A DNA stretch of 43,847 nt from Candidatus Altarchaeota archaeon. GTDB lineage: Archaea > Altiarchaeota > Altiarchaeia > JAFGQM01. The stretch lies in NCBI GenBank assembly GCA_016935655.1, contig JAFGQM010000020.1, positions 1 to 43,847 of the forward strand. Reading direction: 5' to 3'. Position numbers and translations under genes: made by a program. The notes beneath the pieces were generated by a model. It was not told the origin of the DNA. It saw only the letters and a program-made list of their open reading frames with translations, and ran no database searches. This document shows positions 19,954-28,124 of this stretch, one piece after another (the first letter of the stretch is position 1; each line of letters starts with the position of its first letter).

Positions 19954-22333
19954 ATATGTCTCCGGCATCAGGTCGCTTGCCCTTCCATGCATCGTTTGCA
20001 CACGTCTTTTTCTTACTTTTTCCACAGTAGTCATAGCCCGTAGCCGGGAGCCCTCCCTGCACATAAGGCGTCCCTATATTCCCCGTGGTGTCGATGAAGT
20101 GATACTTCGCATCCCCAGGGAACTTCACTAGATTGTAGCAGTGGTCTCCATCGCAGAGGCTGTAGACCTCGTCTTCCTCATAGCCCGCTTTCCTTAGCAA
20201 CGTTACCACTGCAATAGCATAATCATTGCAGGTTCCAGTCTCTATCACGTTTATGGAGGCATGTGCGGGAAGGTCGAGGAACTTGCAGGTGTTCAGGTTC
20301 ATATTAATGTCGCTTGCCCAGTGATGATTCGGGATGGCATTGGTGCAGGGAAGGGCCTGGACGTTGGCATTGAAGCCTGCCGTCGGCTGGCAGCTGTTGA
20401 AAAGTGCATTGTTCCCACATTCTGCAGAGCAGCAGAGCTCCGCGGTGAAATAATCCTGCATCCAGGTTGCCCGTGGACCAAGACCCTCTATTATATAATG
20501 CCCCACGCATGATTCCAGATCCCCGCCCCCGAAGTTTATAGCATTGTTGCAGTGCCAACTATTCACGCCCTTCTCGCAGCATTCCAGCGCCTCCTCTATT
20601 ATGTAATCCAAGTCGGGATTGCATACCTCATAGAGGTCACAGGCATCGTCGCAGCTGTTGAAGCACCTGTCACCACCTTCGTTTGTGGGCCAGTCCTCTG
20701 TGCACACACTGTCGCTGGGGGAGTATTTCGCGCCCGTCTTGCAATCATCCGCGCAGTCAGGGCATTCCCCGCCGCAATCGATGCCTTCCTCCAGGCCATT
20801 CTGCAGTCCATCGACGCAGGTTGCCTCCTGGCAGGCCCCGTCCTCACACAGATTGGTGCACTTATGGACATGTTCTGTGACGATGCACTCCTCCCAGTCC
20901 TCTTCTATCTCATACTCCACTAGCGTCCTATCATCCAGGCAGTAGTCCTCCATGTCGCTGCCAGCTACCTTCCCTTTTATAGTAGTAACGTAACCTAAGT
21001 CGCTGTCAAAGCATCTGCATCTCCCGTCCACGCAGCCGAATTCGCACATAACAGTCTCATTGGTCGGCCCCTCCAAAGCGCAGTAATACTCCATTAGGAA
21101 GCTGGGGGAGAGGCAGGTGTCGGTAAGGGTGAGCGAGTACAGACTTGGTTTTGGAGATACGTCCTTGGGTACTTCGGTGATTAGGGACCCCATTTTGAAA
21201 TAGTCCTTCCCCTGCGGGCCATTATAGTAGTAGGTCCCGTCTGAGTCGTCACAGATGCAAAGCCCCTCAAAACAGTCGTTTGGGCAGTATATCTCAATCA
21301 CATCTAGTTGGTCGTTCTCGTTACAGAAATATTCGACCAGAGTGCCATCGTCCTTGCAGTAGTCGCTCGACAGACTGGGGTCGCTGCCGGGCGCTATTGT
21401 AGCTGTGCCAGGTATGTAATAACTGCTGTCCGTATCCTTGCACCTGCAGCCGTTGTCATAGACCGCAGCCCCCTCTGGCGTGTCCGGGCAGTCGTCATCC
21501 GCATTTATCACGCCGTCCATATCAAAGTCTGCGACATCAAATACGGCTTCCGGGATGGGCCCAATCTCTGGAGTCGTCTCCGGGACTTCCAACTGCTTGA
21601 GCGGGAGTGTTATCTTCTTTTCTGATGTGTTGACGTTCCCAAGCGAGTCCATTGCCCATCCCTTGAAGTTCAATACGCCGTAATATGGGCCACCTTCGTA
21701 TATACAGGTCTGACCGTCGCTGCTCTCGACCAGGTCGTTGTTGAGGTATATGCGCGTTTCCTCTATTGGGTTAGTACCCTCAGCGAAGACTATGAACTCA
21801 ATCGGGGATTCATCTTTATAATAGGAGGTATGCGACCAGCTGGTCTCTATCTTGATTGTCGCATCCTCTTGCCCCTCCACATCCACCTGGCAATCCAACC
21901 AGTTCTCAGGCGCGCATGTAGGTGGCACGTAGTGTGTGGCCGATTCCTCCTTGAGGCAGAAGGAAGGCCATATCTCCCACTCGCCCTCCATACCTAGTTC
22001 TAGCCGGGCCTCGAAGTCGACGCTCTCGCCTGCTGAGAGGCTCTGGGACTCTTTTATGTTCCCAAAGCTGCCCTCTTTGCCGCTTGGGTCCTTATACGCC
22101 GCAAATATACCTTGGTCAGAGAACTCGATAGTGCCCCTGGCCGCGTTCTTAATCGTGAACTCGACTTTAATCCTATTGCCAACACATGTAGGCTCGCTCC
22201 CGGTCACCATGAATTTGGTCACCTGAAGATTATTCGAGACTTCGCTACTCCTGGATACACACAAGAGGTCCGCAGAAGCAGTCGAAATAAGAGCTAGTAC
22301 AAAAAAAGCTGAGTAAATGAGTTTTGAATTCAT
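19943..22333 (-). CDS. Large exported cysteine-rich protein with transglutaminase-like domain
   Basis: The 796-residue protein has a signal peptide (MNSKLIYSAFFVLALISTASA). Beta-rich domains occupy about residues 25-260, and a thrombospondin-3-type calcium-binding stretch (DFDMDGVINADDDCPDTPEGA) lies near residue 275. Several cysteine-rich repeats of the CxDDxDG.YY and CVDGLQNGLEEGIDCGGECPDC kinds follow. The C-terminal domain holds a likely transglutaminase or cysteine-protease triad: C702 (GTCNDYA), H731 (DGDHCYN) and D748 (HFIDTTG). It may cross-link or cleave surface proteins. The partner downstream carries the membrane anchor. Both fill the fourth cassette of the island. Confidence 0.72.
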   Translation of the reverse strand: MNSKLIYSAFFVLALISTASADLLCVSRSSEVSNNLQVTKFMVTGSEPTCVGNRIKVEFTIKNAARGTIEFSDQGIFAAYKDPSGKEGSFGNIKESQSLSAGESVDFEARLELGMEGEWEIWPSFCLKEESATHYVPPTCAPENWLDCQVDVEGQEDATIKIETSWSHTSYYKDESPIEFIVFAEGTNPIEETRIYLNNDLVESSDGQTCIYEGGPYYGVLNFKGWAMDSLGNVNTSEKKITLPLKQLEVPETTPEIGPIPEAVFDVADFDMDGVINADDDCPDTPEGAAVYDNGCRCKDTDSSYYIPGTATIAPGSDPSLSSDYCKDDGTLVEYFCNENDQLDVIEIYCPNDCFEGLCICDDSDGTYYYNGPQGKDYFKMGSLITEVPKDVSPKPSLYSLTLTDTCLSPSFLMEYYCALEGPTNETVMCEFGCVDGRCRCFDSDLGYVTTIKGKVAGSDMEDYCLDDRTLVEYEIEEDWEECIVTEHVHKCTNLCEDGACQEATCVDGLQNGLEEGIDCGGECPDCADDCKTGAKYSPSDSVCTEDWPTNEGGDRCFNSCDDACDLYEVCNPDLDYIIEEALECCEKGVNSWHCNNAINFGGGDLESCVGHYIIEGLGPRATWMQDYFTAELCCSAECGNNALFNSCQPTAGFNANVQALPCTNAIPNHHWASDINMNLNTCKFLDLPAHASINVIETGTCNDYAIAVVTLLRKAGYEEDEVYSLCDGDHCYNLVKFPGDAKYHFIDTTGNIGTPYVQGGLPATGYDYCGKSKKKTCANDAWKGKRPDAGDIYGC

Positions 22334-22424
22334 TTTAATTTTATGGTTATGGGGGGTAGTATATAAATCTTCGCCCATATGTCCCCCGTACATAACAGGA
22401 TTACGAGTGAAACCCTATTACCAT

Positions 22425-22453
22425 GGTTCGAATCCTGGAGGCGGGATTTTACT
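22425..22453 (+). repeat. Attachment-like repeat, copy 4 (distal end of island)
   Basis: The 29 bases match the 3' end of tRNA-Tyr with its tail at 27 positions. They include the T-loop (GGTTCGAATCC versus GGTTCAAATCC) and the core GGAGGCGGGATTTTACT. This is a longer tRNA part than in copies 1-3, and the extended hairpin unit is absent, so it looks like the outer boundary made by integration at tRNA-Tyr. The T-stem has mismatches, and no complete tRNA can be folded here. The Imm5-like gene uses the TTA within TTTTACT as its stop codon. Confidence 0.78.
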
Positions 22454-22910
22454 CCTTTGATAATCCAACCAGCCTTTCATATTGCCGCTGCCTTTCTTCA
22501 TTTACTTTATCAAAAGAGCCTGTCTTTCTGTGGACTGCTTGCAAGGCATAAACAGCAGACCCGATGGAATGCGTCTTGACATGCGCGGTCGCGACCGCCT
22601 GGCCTGCTGCGCGGGCGGCAGAGCGGGCAGCGTTGTCCTCGCCTACTTCACGGGCGGCGGCGTGGGAATCGAGAGAGGCCTTGCGTATATCGGCCATCTT
22701 GAACGCCCCAGTACGTATCCATCTCTGAAGTGCTTCAATAGCCTTTCTGGGCCGGTCGTCTTCGGGATATTTTTCCTCGAAATACGGCAGGACGCGCTCG
22801 GCGCAATCGATTGCCCAGACGGCTAAGGTCTTATGGTCGGTTTTCTCCACAAGCCCTGCGATCCTCTCGTCTTTGTACTGCATAAGTGAGGATTTGGGTT
22901 TCTTTTGCAT
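22449..22910 (-). CDS. Imm5-like putative immunity protein
   Basis: The 153-residue helical protein contains TLAVWAIDCAERVLPYFEEKYPEDDRPRKAIEALQRWIRTG followed by an alanine-rich stretch (SAARAAGQAVATAHVKTH). This matches the small all-helical family annotated as Imm5-like or putative immunity protein in polymorphic-toxin loci. No toxin is adjacent. Its stop codon comes from repeat copy 4. The function in this setting is unknown; immunity against a toxin brought by a neighbour or an earlier cassette is one option. Confidence 0.68.
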   Translation of the reverse strand: MQKKPKSSLMQYKDERIAGLVEKTDHKTLAVWAIDCAERVLPYFEEKYPEDDRPRKAIEALQRWIRTGAFKMADIRKASLDSHAAAREVGEDNAARSAARAAGQAVATAHVKTHSIGSAVYALQAVHRKTGSFDKVNEERQRQYERLVGLSKE

Positions 22911-23017
22911 ACTATTCTAATGCCCCCGCCTTAAAAACACTGGACCTTTTCACCTAGCTTGGGCTGTGCTTATTTATTTGTGTAGATGCTATTCTATGCC
23001 GAAGGCCGATAAGCAAA

Positions 23018-24799
23018 ATGCCAATAGATGTCTTTACTGAGATAAGCATCATAGTCGTAGTAGCCACGGCGACGGCCGCAATCATGCGCATATTCCGGCA
23101 GCCGATGATAATAGGTTTCATACTCACCGGCATAATAGTCGGGCCGATATCGCTTGATATCATGCACCATTCGGTGGAGACCGTCTCGGTCTTCTCGCAG
23201 ATGGGTGTCGCGCTGTTGTTGTTCATAGTAGGTCTGAGTATGAACCCCAAGGTGATAAGGGAGGTGGGGAAGGCATCGCTCATAACAGGCCTCGGCCAGA
23301 TAGTCTTTACCACGCTGGTGGGTTTCTTTATATGCCTGGGCCTCGGGTTTTTATCCGGTTTTGTAGCGCAGGGGTACGATGCAGTCGTTATATCCCTCTA
23401 CGTAGCTATATCCCTGACATTCAGCAGCACGATAATAATAATGAAGCTGCTGTCCGACAAGCACGCGCTCCAGACGCTCTACGGCAGAATCTCGGTCGGT
23501 TTCCTCCTGGTGCAGGACGTGGTCGCGATAGCGCTTTTGATTTCGATACCCTACATATCAAGCGGCGTCGAGGTGGGGGCTGTCGGCACTGGTAACGTCA
23601 TCTGGAGCATCGTACTGCTCGGTCTTGTCGCACTAGCGAGCATGTACGCCATACCGCGGACCTGCAAGTTCTTCGCAAAGGGCCAGGAGTTCCTCTTCCT
23701 CTTCTCCATCGCCTGGGGGCTGGGCCTGGCGAGCCTCTTCCTCCAGCTCGGCTTCTCTCTGGAGATAGGCGCATTGATAGCCGGCATAGCGCTCTCATCC
23801 TCGCCTTACCACTATGAGATAAGCTCCAAGATGAGGCCACTTCGAGACTTCTTCATAATGATATTCTTCATACTGTTGGGTTCACAGATAGCTATAGGCA
23901 GCATAGGCAATCTCGCAGTCCCCATAATCGTCCTCTCTGTCTTCATACTTGTCGGCAACCCGATTATCGTGATGACGCTCATGGGCATGCTCGGATATGA
24001 CCGGAAGACCGGCTTCTCGGCGGGTCTGACGGTAGCCCAGATAAGCGAGTTCTCCCTTATCCTCGTAGTGCTTGGGGTCCAGCACGGACACCTCCCGGCC
24101 GATATCCTCTCCCTAGTCACCTCAATCGGTCTGATAACAATCGCAGGGTCGACATACATGATATACTACTCCGAGCGCATATATCAACGACTCTACAAAC
24201 ACCTGGCGATATTTGAAAGGAAGAAGCACAAGAGGCCGGGACCGGATGAGGCGGAGCGGTATGAGGTCATACTCTTCGGCTGCAACCGTGTGGGGCATGA
24301 TTTCCTCAAGTCCTTCGAGAAGCTCGGGCGGAAGTTCCTGGCGGTGGAGTGCGACCCGGAGGTACTTAGGGATTTGACCTGCAGGGGGTTTAGCTCTAGG
24401 TACGGTGATGCCGCGGACATGGAGTTCTTGGAGGAACTCGGCCTGGATGAGGTCAAGATGGTGGTTTCCACGATACCTGACTTCGAGACTAACCTTGTCC
24501 TGATGGAGAGGGTACGGCAGAAGAACCAGGGCGCCATAGTCATGGCGGTCGCCTACAGCATCGAGGAGGCCATGCGGTTGTATGACGGAGGGGCCAGCTA
24601 TGTCATAATGCCGCACTTCCTAGGGGGGCATCACGCTTCGAAGATGGCTGAGGCCCACGGCTTCGACAGGAATAAGTTTGAGAAGGAAAAGGAGAACCAC
24701 ATAAAGTACCTGAACGAGAGGAAGACCGCCGGCCACGAGCATCCGAGCTCCCACGACTCGCGCAGCCAGTACCGGGAAAACCACAATCATCATAATTAA
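23018..24799 (+). CDS. KefB/CPA2-type cation:proton antiporter with TrkA-N domain
   Basis: The 593-residue protein has an N-terminal antiporter domain of about twelve membrane helices (residues 1-390; GVALLLFIVGLSMNPKVIREVGKASLITGLGQ is typical of the family). The C-terminal Rossmann domain (about 405-530) begins YEVILFGCNRVGHDFLKSFEKLGRKFLAVECDP, with a G-x-N-x-x-G variant of the nucleotide motif. The tail is His-rich (HEHPSSHDSRSQYRENHNHHN). It exchanges K+ or Na+ for protons, gated by nucleotide binding. The CBS-domain gene starts 41 bases downstream and probably adds energy sensing. Confidence 0.88.
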   Translation: MPIDVFTEISIIVVVATATAAIMRIFRQPMIIGFILTGIIVGPISLDIMHHSVETVSVFSQMGVALLLFIVGLSMNPKVIREVGKASLITGLGQIVFTTLVGFFICLGLGFLSGFVAQGYDAVVISLYVAISLTFSSTIIIMKLLSDKHALQTLYGRISVGFLLVQDVVAIALLISIPYISSGVEVGAVGTGNVIWSIVLLGLVALASMYAIPRTCKFFAKGQEFLFLFSIAWGLGLASLFLQLGFSLEIGALIAGIALSSSPYHYEISSKMRPLRDFFIMIFFILLGSQIAIGSIGNLAVPIIVLSVFILVGNPIIVMTLMGMLGYDRKTGFSAGLTVAQISEFSLILVVLGVQHGHLPADILSLVTSIGLITIAGSTYMIYYSERIYQRLYKHLAIFERKKHKRPGPDEAERYEVILFGCNRVGHDFLKSFEKLGRKFLAVECDPEVLRDLTCRGFSSRYGDAADMEFLEELGLDEVKMVVSTIPDFETNLVLMERVRQKNQGAIVMAVAYSIEEAMRLYDGGASYVIMPHFLGGHHASKMAEAHGFDRNKFEKEKENHIKYLNERKTAGHEHPSSHDSRSQYRENHNHHN

Positions 24800-24840
24800 T
24801 AGCTTTTATTGTATAGGATATAACTAATGGCTGAAACAAA

Positions 24841-25338
24841 ATGGTGAAACCAGACTATCTCAAGGAGATTAGGAGGGAGGATGCCCTGACGATCTCGGGA
24901 ATCAAAGACTTGAAGAGGCTTACGGCAAAGGACGCCATGATAAAGCCGGTCTTCCTCCTCCCTGACGACGACGGGGACAAGATAATAAAGAAGCTCAAGG
25001 CAGAGGAGACGAAGGTCTGTATCGTGGTGACAAAAGACAAAAAATTCGTCGGGGAGATCAACGAGGAGGACCTGATTAAATTGTTCTTGATTCAAGTGAA
25101 ATACGAGCCACTCACCGAGATACTCAACATAGGCTACAAACGAGGGTTTGCGCACATGAGGGCCGTTGACCTGGTGAACAAGCACAAGGCAACAGTGGAG
25201 CTGGGCACGCCCATCAACAGGGTGATAGAACTCGTCTACAAGGAGGGCTTCCAGTACATACCGGTCCTGGACAAGGCGAAGGTGGTCAAGGGCGTCGTGA
25301 CCCCCAGCAGCCTGCTCAATCTGTTGGAGAGGTATTGA
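24841..25338 (+). CDS. CBS-domain protein
   Basis: The 165-residue protein contains two CBS motifs: KDAMIKPVFLLPDDDGDKIIKKLKAEETKVCIVVTKDKKFVGEINEEDL (about residues 29-78) and the second half VELGTPINRVIELVYKEGFQYIPVLDKAKVVKGVVTPSSLLNLLERY (about 118-165). Paired CBS domains bind adenine nucleotides and regulate partner enzymes or transporters. Its place between the antiporter and tspO, with a one-base gap to tspO, suggests one operon concerned with ions or energy state. Confidence 0.85.
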   Translation: MVKPDYLKEIRREDALTISGIKDLKRLTAKDAMIKPVFLLPDDDGDKIIKKLKAEETKVCIVVTKDKKFVGEINEEDLIKLFLIQVKYEPLTEILNIGYKRGFAHMRAVDLVNKHKATVELGTPINRVIELVYKEGFQYIPVLDKAKVVKGVVTPSSLLNLLERY

Positions 25339-25339
25339 C

Positions 25340-25810
25340 ATGAACTGGCTGAAACTGGTTGCGTCCTTAGCGGTCTGCCAGGGGGCGGGGCTCGCAGGCT
25401 CTGTGTTCAACATAGAGTCGATACCCACTTGGTACGCCACTATAAACAAACCTTTCTTCAACCCGCCGAACTGGGTCTTCGCGCCCGTCTGGACAATTCT
25501 CTTCATCCTGATGGGCGTGTCGTTATACCTGGTCTGGGAGAACGGCTTCGGGAAGGAGGAAGTCAAAAAAAGCGTTTATCTCTTCGGCATCCAGCTGGCG
25601 CTCAACATCTTTTGGTCAGCACTTTTCTTCGGCCTCCGCTCGCCCGGTCTCGCTTTCGTCGAGATAGTTTTGCTGTGGGCGGCGATATTGCTCACGATCA
25701 TGCAGTTCAAGAAAGTGTCGAAGAAGGCTGCCTGGCTGCTGGTGCCGTACATAGCCTGGGTGAGCTTCGCCGCATTGCTGAACCTTTCTGTATGGGGGCT
25801 TAATCCATGA
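25340..25810 (+). CDS. tspO: TspO/MBR family membrane protein
   Basis: The 156-residue protein has the five membrane helices of TspO. The family marks are IESIPTWYATINKPFFNPPNWVFAPVWTILFILMGVSLYLVW and the conserved tryptophan in NIFWSALFF, ending in PYIAWVSFAALLNLSVWGLNP. TspO proteins bind porphyrins and other lipophilic ligands and act in stress or tetrapyrrole handling. The start follows the CBS gene by one base and the stop overlaps the next gene by ATGA, so translation is coupled. Confidence 0.92.
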   Translation: MNWLKLVASLAVCQGAGLAGSVFNIESIPTWYATINKPFFNPPNWVFAPVWTILFILMGVSLYLVWENGFGKEEVKKSVYLFGIQLALNIFWSALFFGLRSPGLAFVEIVLLWAAILLTIMQFKKVSKKAAWLLVPYIAWVSFAALLNLSVWGLNP

Positions 25811-26208
25811 GACTTTGGGCCATCCATCCTAAATACCTGGACGCCAAAGGGCTGGTGGCGCTCTGGAGGGAGGGGCTGCTGGCCAAGAAGGTCCTGGAGG
25901 GTGAGACCGAGGGATACCGCAACCACCCGGAGCTGGATCTGTTCAAGTGCCAAGGGGAGCCAGCCGCCTGCGTCAACAGCTTCCTCCTCAACGTCTGGGA
26001 GGAGGCAGACAGGCGCGGATATGATTTCGACAGAGGGAAGATCAAGGGGGCATTAGCAAAGGATAAGGTCGAAATCGGGAGAGGCGCAGTGATAGACGAG
26101 TTCGAGCACCTTAAGAACAAACTTAAAAAGCGTGACCCCATAGGATATAAGGAGCTACTCAAGATAGACGAACCAGAGCTCAACCCGATGTTCGTCCTCG
26201 TTGACTGA
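25807..26208 (+). CDS. Pyrimidine-dimer DNA glycosylase (DenV/Pyr_excise family)
   Basis: The 133-residue protein begins MRLWAIHPKYLDAKGLVALWREGLLAKKVLEGETEGYRNHPELDLF, the diagnostic start of the Pyr_excise family related to T4 endonuclease V. Such enzymes cut the glycosyl bond at UV-induced pyrimidine dimers and nick the backbone. Length agrees with the family. It is the last gene of the antiporter-CBS-tspO operon, overlapping tspO by ATGA; the link with a light- or stress-related TspO is suggestive. Confidence 0.82.
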   Translation: MRLWAIHPKYLDAKGLVALWREGLLAKKVLEGETEGYRNHPELDLFKCQGEPAACVNSFLLNVWEEADRRGYDFDRGKIKGALAKDKVEIGRGAVIDEFEHLKNKLKKRDPIGYKELLKIDEPELNPMFVLVD

Positions 26209-26271
26209 GAGGGGACTCGATGGCATAAAGAGAATAAGAAAAAAGAAGGGAAAAAGGCTTTGAGGAATCTC

Positions 26272-26460
26272 TTACACTTGTGTTACATTCTCTGCCTTTT
26301 TGCCTCTGTCGCCCTCTGTGGCATCGAAGGACACGGCATCGCCGTCCTTCAGGTATCCGCTTTTCACAGCGTCGGCATGAACAAAATAATCGTTACCGTC
26401 TTCACCTTCTATGAAGCCGTAACCCTTTCGCTCATTAAACCACTTTACAGTTCCGTTCAT
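26272..26460 (-). CDS. cspA: Cold-shock protein (CspA family)
   Basis: The 62-residue protein is a single cold-shock domain with both RNA-binding motifs intact (KGYGFIEGED and DYFVHADAV). It binds single-stranded RNA and DNA and acts as an RNA chaperone. True CspA proteins are uncommon in archaea, so transfer from bacteria in the past is likely. It lies next to the DEAD-box helicase on the same strand, a functional pairing known from cold response. A close paralog is at 30830. Confidence 0.93.
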   Translation of the reverse strand: MNGTVKWFNERKGYGFIEGEDGNDYFVHADAVKSGYLKDGDAVSFDATEGDRGKKAENVTQV

Positions 26461-26547
26461 TTTTTCGTTCAGGTCAAAAGACCTGCCCTACTTTAGTTGG
26501 TGGATGTATAAAAGGAGGTTATGCCTCACTCGATGGGCTAGTGGGGC

Positions 26548-27768
26548 CTATCTGCGGTGGCGCCTCTTCCCATGCCCGTGGTTCTTCTTCCTGAAGTCCC
26601 TCCGGCCGCGCCTCTTGAAGGGCATCTCGCTCCGGGATCTGCTCAATAGAGGGGCCCGCTTGACGCTCGGAGGCTCCCTCATGCTTATGTTGCCTTCGTA
26701 TCCACGGCTTATGTTGCGGTAGTTGTCATGGTCTCGTGGTGTCAGAAGTGTGACCGCGTCTCCGTCCTCCCCTGCGCGCGCTGTGCGGCCTATGCGGTGG
26801 ATGTACTCCTTGGCACTACCGGGGACGTCGTAGTTGTAGACGTGGGTGACGTTCTTTATGTCAAGGCCCCTGGCCGCGACGTCCGTCGCGACGAGGACGT
26901 CTATCCTCTCCTTCCTGAGGCGGTCAAGCGACTCCAGCCTCTTGTTCTGGCTCATGCCCCCGTGGATTGCGGAGGCGTTTATCCCCTGGTTGCGCAGGTT
27001 GCGGGCCACGAAGTCAGATTCGGTCCTGGTCGCGCAGAAGACCAGTGCGAGCCCAGGGGTCTCATGCCTCAGCAGATGCACGAGGACCGAGAACTTGTCG
27101 CCATCGGCTATGTCATAGCAGGTCTGCTTGAGCTTTGCGGGGTCGACCTCGGCCTGTGTTTTGATGAGGACTGGGTCCCTGAGGTGGCGCTCCATCACGC
27201 GATAGACCTCGTCCGATATCGTCGCGCTGAACATGGCGGTCTGTATGTCGCTCGGGGTGTTGCGTATTATCTCCTCGACATCTTCTATGAAACCCATGTC
27301 GAACATGCGGTCTGCCTCGTCGAGGACCAGGAATTTCAAATCGTAGAAGTCTATGGTCTTCCTGCCGATGTGGTCCAGTATCCTGCCTGGGGTCCCGACG
27401 ACGACGTTGGCTGTCTTGAGTTCTGTTATCTGTGGCCTTATGCTCACGCCGCCGTAGACCTGCGCGGTCCTTATGCCGAGCGAGTCGCCGAAGTCCTTGA
27501 AGACCATCGACACCTGCACGCAGAGCTCCCTCGTAGGGGTCAGCACCAGGACCTGCAGACCCTCGTTGGGGAACACCTCGTTGAGTATCGGGAGCACGAA
27601 AGCCACAGTCTTGCCGGAGCCGGTCTCGGCCTGGCCGACGACATCCCTCCCCTCGAGTATTATGGGTATGCACCTCTCTTGGATTAGAGTCAGCTCGTCA
27701 AAGCCTAGCTCGGCCGCGATGTCCAAAAACTCCTTGTCTATCCTCAGATCCGTGAATCTCATTGTCAA
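26548..27768 (-). CDS. DEAD-box RNA helicase
   Basis: The 406-residue protein has the full motif set: Q motif (FDELTLIQERCIP), Walker A AETGSGKT, PTREL, TPGR, DEAD, SAT in the first RecA domain, and CATRTESD, VATDVAARGLD, HRIGRTAR in the second. The C-terminal tail (from about 370) is strongly basic with Arg-rich stretches (KRRGRRDFRKKNHGHGKRRHRR) for RNA contact. It unwinds short RNA duplexes using ATP, for example in ribosome assembly or mRNA turnover. A start at MRFTDL (27762) is equally possible. Confidence 0.93.
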   Translation of the reverse strand: MTMRFTDLRIDKEFLDIAAELGFDELTLIQERCIPIILEGRDVVGQAETGSGKTVAFVLPILNEVFPNEGLQVLVLTPTRELCVQVSMVFKDFGDSLGIRTAQVYGGVSIRPQITELKTANVVVGTPGRILDHIGRKTIDFYDLKFLVLDEADRMFDMGFIEDVEEIIRNTPSDIQTAMFSATISDEVYRVMERHLRDPVLIKTQAEVDPAKLKQTCYDIADGDKFSVLVHLLRHETPGLALVFCATRTESDFVARNLRNQGINASAIHGGMSQNKRLESLDRLRKERIDVLVATDVAARGLDIKNVTHVYNYDVPGSAKEYIHRIGRTARAGEDGDAVTLLTPRDHDNYRNISRGYEGNISMREPPSVKRAPLLSRSRSEMPFKRRGRRDFRKKNHGHGKRRHRR

Positions 27769-28124
27769 GAAAAAGCATGGGCCAATGAGGTTGGACCATG
27801 CTGGTGTTAGGTATAGAACCTGAGGGGATAAAAACGCGTATGCGGGGCTAGGTAGGCGCTAGCGCGCCTCTATGACACAAAACCCGTTCCAAGGTTTAAG
27901 GAATCTAGACCCCTGGGGTCACTAGTCCTAGACACCAACTTTTAGGGTGCAAGAAAACATGAAGCAGTCAACGATGAAGAACGGAACCCTAGTTCCTTAA
28001 ACCCTCCTTGGTTTAAGGAGGTTCGTGCGCCCAAACCCTCGAAAGAAGCTCCTTAAACTCACCACGACTAGTGGTCGCAGAGCCGAAGGCGACCCAGTTT
28101 ATGGACAAAACCGTACAAGGGATA
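27769..28124. other. 356-base intergenic region with inverted repeats
   Basis: No credible gene is seen. The region holds the palindrome GACCCCTGGGGTC (27908-27920) and a perfect 9-bp hairpin CCTTAAACC/GGTTTAAGG (27995-28018, 6-base loop), followed by AGGTTCG. It also has related words AAGGTTTAAGGAATC (27891-27905) and CTCCTTAAACTCACC (about 28046). CCTTAAA hairpins also precede the attachment-like repeat copy 2. TATA-like boxes for the helicase lie at the left edge. It could be an RNA or the remnant of a repeat element. Confidence 0.35.

Noticed and set aside
22380..22450. A second tRNA-Tyr gene at copy 4.
   Set aside because: Only the 3' part is present; the T-stem has mismatches and no anticodon or D-arm can be folded upstream.
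26728..27687. A 319-residue plus-strand frame opposite the DEAD-box helicase.
   Set aside because: The helicase motifs are complete on the minus strand; the plus-strand product matches nothing and mirrors the codon bias.
16269..27969. The 16-base word AAAACATGAAGCAGTC occurs at 16269-16284 and 27954-27969.
   Set aside because: A single shared 16-mer is not far from chance in 44 kb on two strands, and nothing around the two sites is alike.
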